This document shows positions 59,307-64,000 of a DNA stretch of 64,000 bases, in pieces. Numbering within the stretch: the first letter of the stretch is position 1; each line of letters starts with the position of its first letter. The notes beneath the pieces are model-generated. The model did no database searches and had not been told where the DNA came from. It saw only the letters and a list, made by a program, of their open reading frames with translations. The stretch comes from Pyrrhosoma nymphula (taxonomy: Eukaryota; Arthropoda; Insecta; Odonata; Coenagrionidae). Where the stretch lies: positions 1,736,001 through 1,800,000 of the forward strand of contig OY754336.1 of the NCBI GenBank assembly GCA_963573305.1. The letters are read 5' to 3'. A program made the position numbers and the translations under genes.

Positions 59307-59575
59307 TTATGTAATTATATTATAACACAAGGATAATGTTTTTGGTGATTTAGGGAGATCATATTTGATCATTTGATCGTGATTCCACGCAACTGGAAAT
59401 AATTCCACAATTCCGTACCCATCTTGAACGTAAGTCGTCATTTCCCGGAGGAAACCGGTAAAATCGAATCCCAAGGGATTTCCGACGCGTAGACGTGCAT
59501 TTACCATAAAAGAATTTATTTCCAGCCATCTCGGATCCAATGCTCCTACCAGAATGTCAGTAAAAGATGTAATTT
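59307..59575 (-). other. Unrecognised protein-like open frame
   Basis: A minus-strand frame reads ITSFTDILVGALDPRWLEIN and then FMVNARLRVGNPLGFDFTGF before ending at 59307. Composition is protein-like, with fewer low-complexity runs than other open frames here, and the frame stays open upstream of its first ATG to about 59575. No family is recognised and clear splice sites are lacking. It could be a relic exon of a host gene, part of a mobile element, or chance. Confidence 0.2.
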
Positions 59576-59579
59576 TTTA

Positions 59580-62500
59580 ATATTCGTTATTCAGCAGCAG
59601 CAGTAAACACCAAAAACGCATTTCAAGCCAAACTGCTAGTAAATAAGTACGTCGGCTTGAAAAATGTCTGGCATTGTTGTCCGAGGCGTGCCCAAAAATA
59701 ACATTAGCATCCACACGTAAACATTTTCGAATGTCCCCGAAAAATCATGATATTATCAGTAATGAGACATTGCTTACTATTTCTGCACGCTTTTTGATAT
59801 TCCTTTGTTATAACCACCTGTTGCCACAAGTTCTGTGTTCTTTCACTTCCGATTCGTATTCACACTCAAAGAAATAAAACGCTGAAAGAAATTACTCTCT
59901 GAGTCAACTGTTAACCGATGAATCATGGCAACGACAAAACAGTTGATACTCGTGAAAAAGCACACAGCCAGGCATCGTCAATGCACCTCTGTGTATTGAT
60001 GCAAACTCACGGAGTGCCACCAGCGCCTCCAAGCGTTCTCTTCTATAAGCCTTAATTCTTCCTCCTCGAGGGTAATGCTACCTGAGAAATTCTTCCAAAA
60101 GCTCTCAAAAATTGATATCCAGTTTCTATCATTGCGTTGCCACTCTATATATACTTACTCTATGGTAATAGTGAAAAACATGTGGTTGTTGGAAAACTGT
60201 TAATTTTCACAATCTGTAGGGTATTGTCGGAAAAAATATCACTTGTTGCTTGCCGTTTTCATTCACCGGCAATATCTTTCCTTTACCTTGGAATCGCAAG
60301 ATATGCCATAATTCGTGAGTGGTGCTTGGATTTAGTTTGGGAAATTGCACATTCTTTGTTTTGTCTTCGACGAAATTGTCCCTCGTGGTGTAACCTGAAA
60401 CCGTCATTGTTACCGAACGTGAACGTTGTCCGCTTAGCGATGTTCCTGTTGCGGAACTATGTTTTCTAAGTCTGTGCCAGGGATTTGTTACCCGTTGAGT
60501 CGTTCATTTTCCTTTAACAATTTTCGAGCTTCCGTATTGCACGCTTTACTGTATTCGTCTCTTCTCTCCCGCATTTCTCGCCTTTTTCCCTCCGGGGCTG
60601 CCCCTACCACCAGCCTTGTCCTCCTGAGAGGATTCGTTTTATTGGCCACTGAGGGATCTTAAGCGTAGGACATCATTCAGAACCACGCACCTCGTCGAAA
60701 TAGCAAAATAAAAACTCAACATATCCGTTGATTATTCGAAAAAGGAGGGCTTAACTTGAAAATCGATTTTTATATCGATGCGAAATTTTCTTTTATTTCA
60801 TTATAGCGAGAAGATCGTTTCCTGCAAATCCTCCCGATAAGGGTGCTTTTTTAAATGGCTATTTCCACGAAATCAACGTCATAAATCGGAGCTGATGAAA
60901 TCATTGAGGCGAAATAACCTAGAAAGCTACCCTCCGAACCTAATTTGATTAAACAGCCCTTTCGTGCAAAATATCCAATTATCTGGAGTGTATGGTGTAC
61001 ACAGAACCCCTACTAATAATTTTGATTTTCGTAGACGTGTTGATGATAGAATTAACCCGTTGCCATTTAATAAGTGACTGCGGAACAAGGACATTTTACT
61101 CGAGCATAGTAATAATAGAATAATTTATCGTCAGGGTAGTCGTAAGCTCAGTGCTATGGGAATAAATTTCTAACAGATGCTAAAGCATTTTCATGCTTTT
61201 CGCATTTTTTTAAGTATCGTATATTTATTCGCCAGAGTCGGATTTAACTTGCTTTTCAAGCATGAAGCATATGTTTCGTGATTGTTCTCGAAATGGTTTT
61301 AATATTTTTTGCTGTCCATGGTTTGGTCAAGTTAATCGCTGTCATTCACGGTATTGTTAAATCTTATTCATGGGCATTGTGGAAGTGCAAAAATAGTCCC
61401 TTCTATTTTATTGTTTTCGGTGGACTATTTTGGTTCAAGTCTGTTACTCCCGCCACGCTTGCTCTGATGCCATGCCACTGGCTGTCATTTTCACTCCGTC
61501 TGGTGCGTGATGGACGTTGCGCTATACAGTTAGTCGCTCGGATGCCAATGAAAGTTGTTGGAGAATAGGCCCGAATAATTTTATGTACTCCGCGTAATTG
61601 ATACCATTGACAAAGGTTTGGGTTGTACTCCATTTTACAATTTATACATGCTTTACAGGGTCCCTTTTTAATTTAACCCGTGTGGAAACATCAACTCCTT
61701 TTTTTTAATTTCTTGTTGTTTTTAAACGATGCTCTCTCTTTTGTTTCTTTTGGGTCTCCGTTCGCGACGAGCGTTTGAGGGTTTACCTTATTTGTCTACA
61801 TGTCATTAATGATTGAGGAAAAGCCTTTGTTATTTGATCATGATAACTGTAATGGTATGATTATATTTTGCGTTATCATTCAGCTCAGCTTATATGATTC
61901 GCTTCGTTCTCCACTTTTTGCTTTCTCAATTTCTCCGTGTAAAAAGCATATAGTGATTCGCATAAAGTATTCATCCAAATCATTCTAGGTGATGGGTATA
62001 GATAACAGCTTTTTCCTAATCGATTGCTTTATCTTCCTGAAAATAGAAAGCGTGTCTGGATGAATAATCGCCTAGTGTTATGCTTGAGATTGCTGAAATG
62101 CCGACAGAACTGCACGTCAGCAAATCGGGGACAATGCTGCTGCTGTGTAATATATGCTGGTCATAAAACACTCTTTTTAGGATATTCGAATCAACCTCAT
62201 CTCTTAAACGGCAACCATAGATTGCTTCTCTATCAATGTAATTTTCCACGTTTTGATTTGGCATGTGATTAAAGATGAAGTGTGAGTGCCAAAGATACCT
62301 TAATACGTTATTGCTTTAATTAAATATTGACGGCATCGTTTGCCCATGATGTTGTTTTCTTGTGTTGAAAGGGTATTCATTGCTCGGTTACCTTGTTGGA
62401 GAAAAATCATTGGTTCTGTAACACCATCGTTCATATTCTTTCAGAATTGGTTTTTAGTATGTTTTTAAACATCCCGATGTTCAGCGTTGGTGCAATTTCA

Positions 62501-63405
62501 AGTTTAATCACATTGGAGATAAAAGAAATCATGTTTCATGACTTCCAGATATGCGGGGATAATCCCTCTGTGTTTGGGTACATACATAATTTATCTCTCT
62601 GTCTGTAATTTATGTATCACTGTATCACTCTGTGACAATTTTATTAGAGTTGAGGTACCTTCGTGAATCGGTGCCTAATATTTCCTGGTTTGTTTGTATA
62701 CATTCTGCAGATACAGGATTGCTTCTTCTAAGTAATAAACAACAACCTCTAACATACTCAGGGTATTCGTGTTTTTCCACGTGTGTAATTATTTTGAAAT
62801 GTATGTACATTTGTTTAAAGCTGTTATTTGCTGATTCTGTAATTATGCTGGTTTTATTGTACTGTGGTTTATCGCGTTTCATTGCATTTGTATGCATTAT
62901 TTATACCTATCAGTAACCATTGAATTTTATTCCTAATGAAATTATCATATTTCGTTATTTTCTCATTTCCAGCGTTTTTAATTACCCTTTTTATTTAAAG
63001 TTTCAACATATTTCGTTGTTATTATTGTTGTCGATGTCCTTGTACCCAGATGTGATGAATCGGTAGTAGAAGGAGATGTATTATTCCTTGCGTTAATGTA
63101 TTGTTTTTTGCCTCACGGTGGTGAACACTTATGACGGTAATATTAATTTCTTACATTGAATAACCTCGATGAAAACGTGTAAGAATATCTCAGAGTAGGT
63201 TGTACAGATGTTCCAAGTCCGTCACCGGGCTTGCATGAGTCGTGATGTAATGACGAATATATTCCACCGTTTTCATCGATTACAATAGCAATTGAAATCC
63301 ACATTACCCGTAATCCTCCTGGAATTGAGATGTGAGCATTGAATTTGCAATCGATAGCAACAAGTGTGGGCATCTAATTTTACCCGACATCTCTTCTCTT
63401 TGCAG
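59580..63405. other. AT-rich noncoding stretch
   Basis: No gene, RNA or repeat recognised. Several short frames (for example 60137-60469 and 61278-61568) lack domains. Confidence 0.4.
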
Positions 63406-63456
63406 GGGATCGGACGGCGACTGTGTGTTTTGGAAGCATCTCAATAGCCGATGAAG
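63406..63456 (+). CDS. Candidate 51-nt internal exon (host gene, unidentified)
   Basis: The upstream text CTCTTCTCTTTGCAG is a strong 3' splice site with a pyrimidine tract, and the downstream AAG/GTGAGT is a near-consensus 5' splice site. The enclosed 51 bases are a multiple of three. In the phase leaving two bases at the start and one at the end they read DRTATVCFGSISIADE without stops; the other two frames are closed. Including or skipping it would keep a reading frame, as in alternatively spliced microexons. No neighbouring exon could be identified, so the gene and product are unknown. It could be a chance pairing of splice-like strings. Confidence 0.4.
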
Positions 63457-63469
63457 GTGAGTGTGTCAC

Positions 63470-64000
63470 GCGCATCTCCATTCTTTTCTCTGCTGCATCC
63501 CTCTATCTCCCTCGAAACATTCGGGAGCACGTGGCGACATCAAAAGCGTCCTAAATGAGCGATTCCGCCCTTGTGGGGGAAGAACGCTCGTTTGCATCGG
63601 TCGTCTCCTTCCCATCCCCAGACTGCGCGGTCGCTTTTATTCCTCAGGCGGAAGGGGCGCCCTTTCCCAAGCGCCTCGGCGTTTGCTATCGTCGTTGGCC
63701 TTCGTCGCACAACGCCCCGCGGTTATATTTATTTCCCGTCCGCCCTTCCGAAGCCGAATCGTGCGGATCTCCCCCACGCAGTCCGCGAGCGACCCTCCCG
63801 GCTCTGGGATCCGGTGCGCGCACGTAGACTTCTTTTTTTTATATCTGCCCTCCGTACCTTTCTTTCCCGGTATCATCCTAGATTTCCTCCTCCTGCTTGT
63901 AGGTATATTTCGTTTTTCCCCTGGCGTGTGTGGGTATGCTGGGCGGGTCAGGGGAAGCGGCGTTTTATCAGTGGAAGGCCTCACCCTACTCAGCCACCCT
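63470..64000. other. GC/CpG-rich island at the window end
   Basis: CpG-rich DNA with CT-rich and GC-rich runs, starting just after the candidate exon. Open frames on both strands (63555-63827 and 63637-63984) overlap and have no domains. Confidence 0.4.

Overview
The window looks like a piece of a large, repeat-rich animal genome, most likely an insect or other arthropod. It is mostly AT-rich noncoding DNA. No host gene with a recognisable multi-exon protein is visible, and there are no bacterial-style operons, tRNA genes or CRISPR arrays. Almost every readable protein belongs to a decayed mobile element: two non-LTR retrotransposon families, a mariner, a P-element/THAP-type transposase and a Transib (the RAG1-related DNA transposon superfamily). 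This mix fits an arthropod. The species cannot be named from the sequence.

Layout. 1-12.9 kb: AT-rich DNA with CpG-containing, pyrimidine-rich islands (about 1.0-2.6 and 8.3-9.0 kb), a 3' fragment of LINE family 1 (1898-2386), a hairpin element (4648-4822) and a diffuse CCCGG-hairpin repeat (about 6.06-6.5 kb). 12.98-16.0 kb: the longest LINE family 1 copy, on the minus strand, with endonuclease and reverse transcriptase but broken. 19.44-21.28 kb: a 5'-truncated LINE family 2 copy, plus strand, with an intact YADD. 21.46-22.96 kb: a CpG-rich patch, a hairpin, a SINE-like fragment and another island. 25.718-28.924 kb: a Transib insertion bounded by CGGCG target duplications and RSS-like CACAGTG termini. 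29.6-36 kb: a 265-bp foldback, a 517-bp MITE with 33-bp terminal inverted repeats, and a perfect 182-bp palindrome. 36.4-47.3 kb: several GC-rich islands, the largest at about 40.5-43.3 kb. 50.5 kb: a 5S rRNA-derived sequence. 52.3-57.85 kb: a LINE family 1 relic, an internally deleted mariner with target-site duplication, and a multiply broken P-element transposase. 63.4 kb: a candidate 51-nt frame-preserving exon, the only hint that the window may lie in a long intron of a plus-strand host gene.

The elements do not form a pathway; they record several independent invasions. The observations most worth following are the Transib copy with RSS-like ends, the set of long hairpins (three share a core resembling CGGTTTCGACGT), the zero-spacer palindrome, and a LINE relic in which a linker fragment is joined directly to the family's 3' tail.
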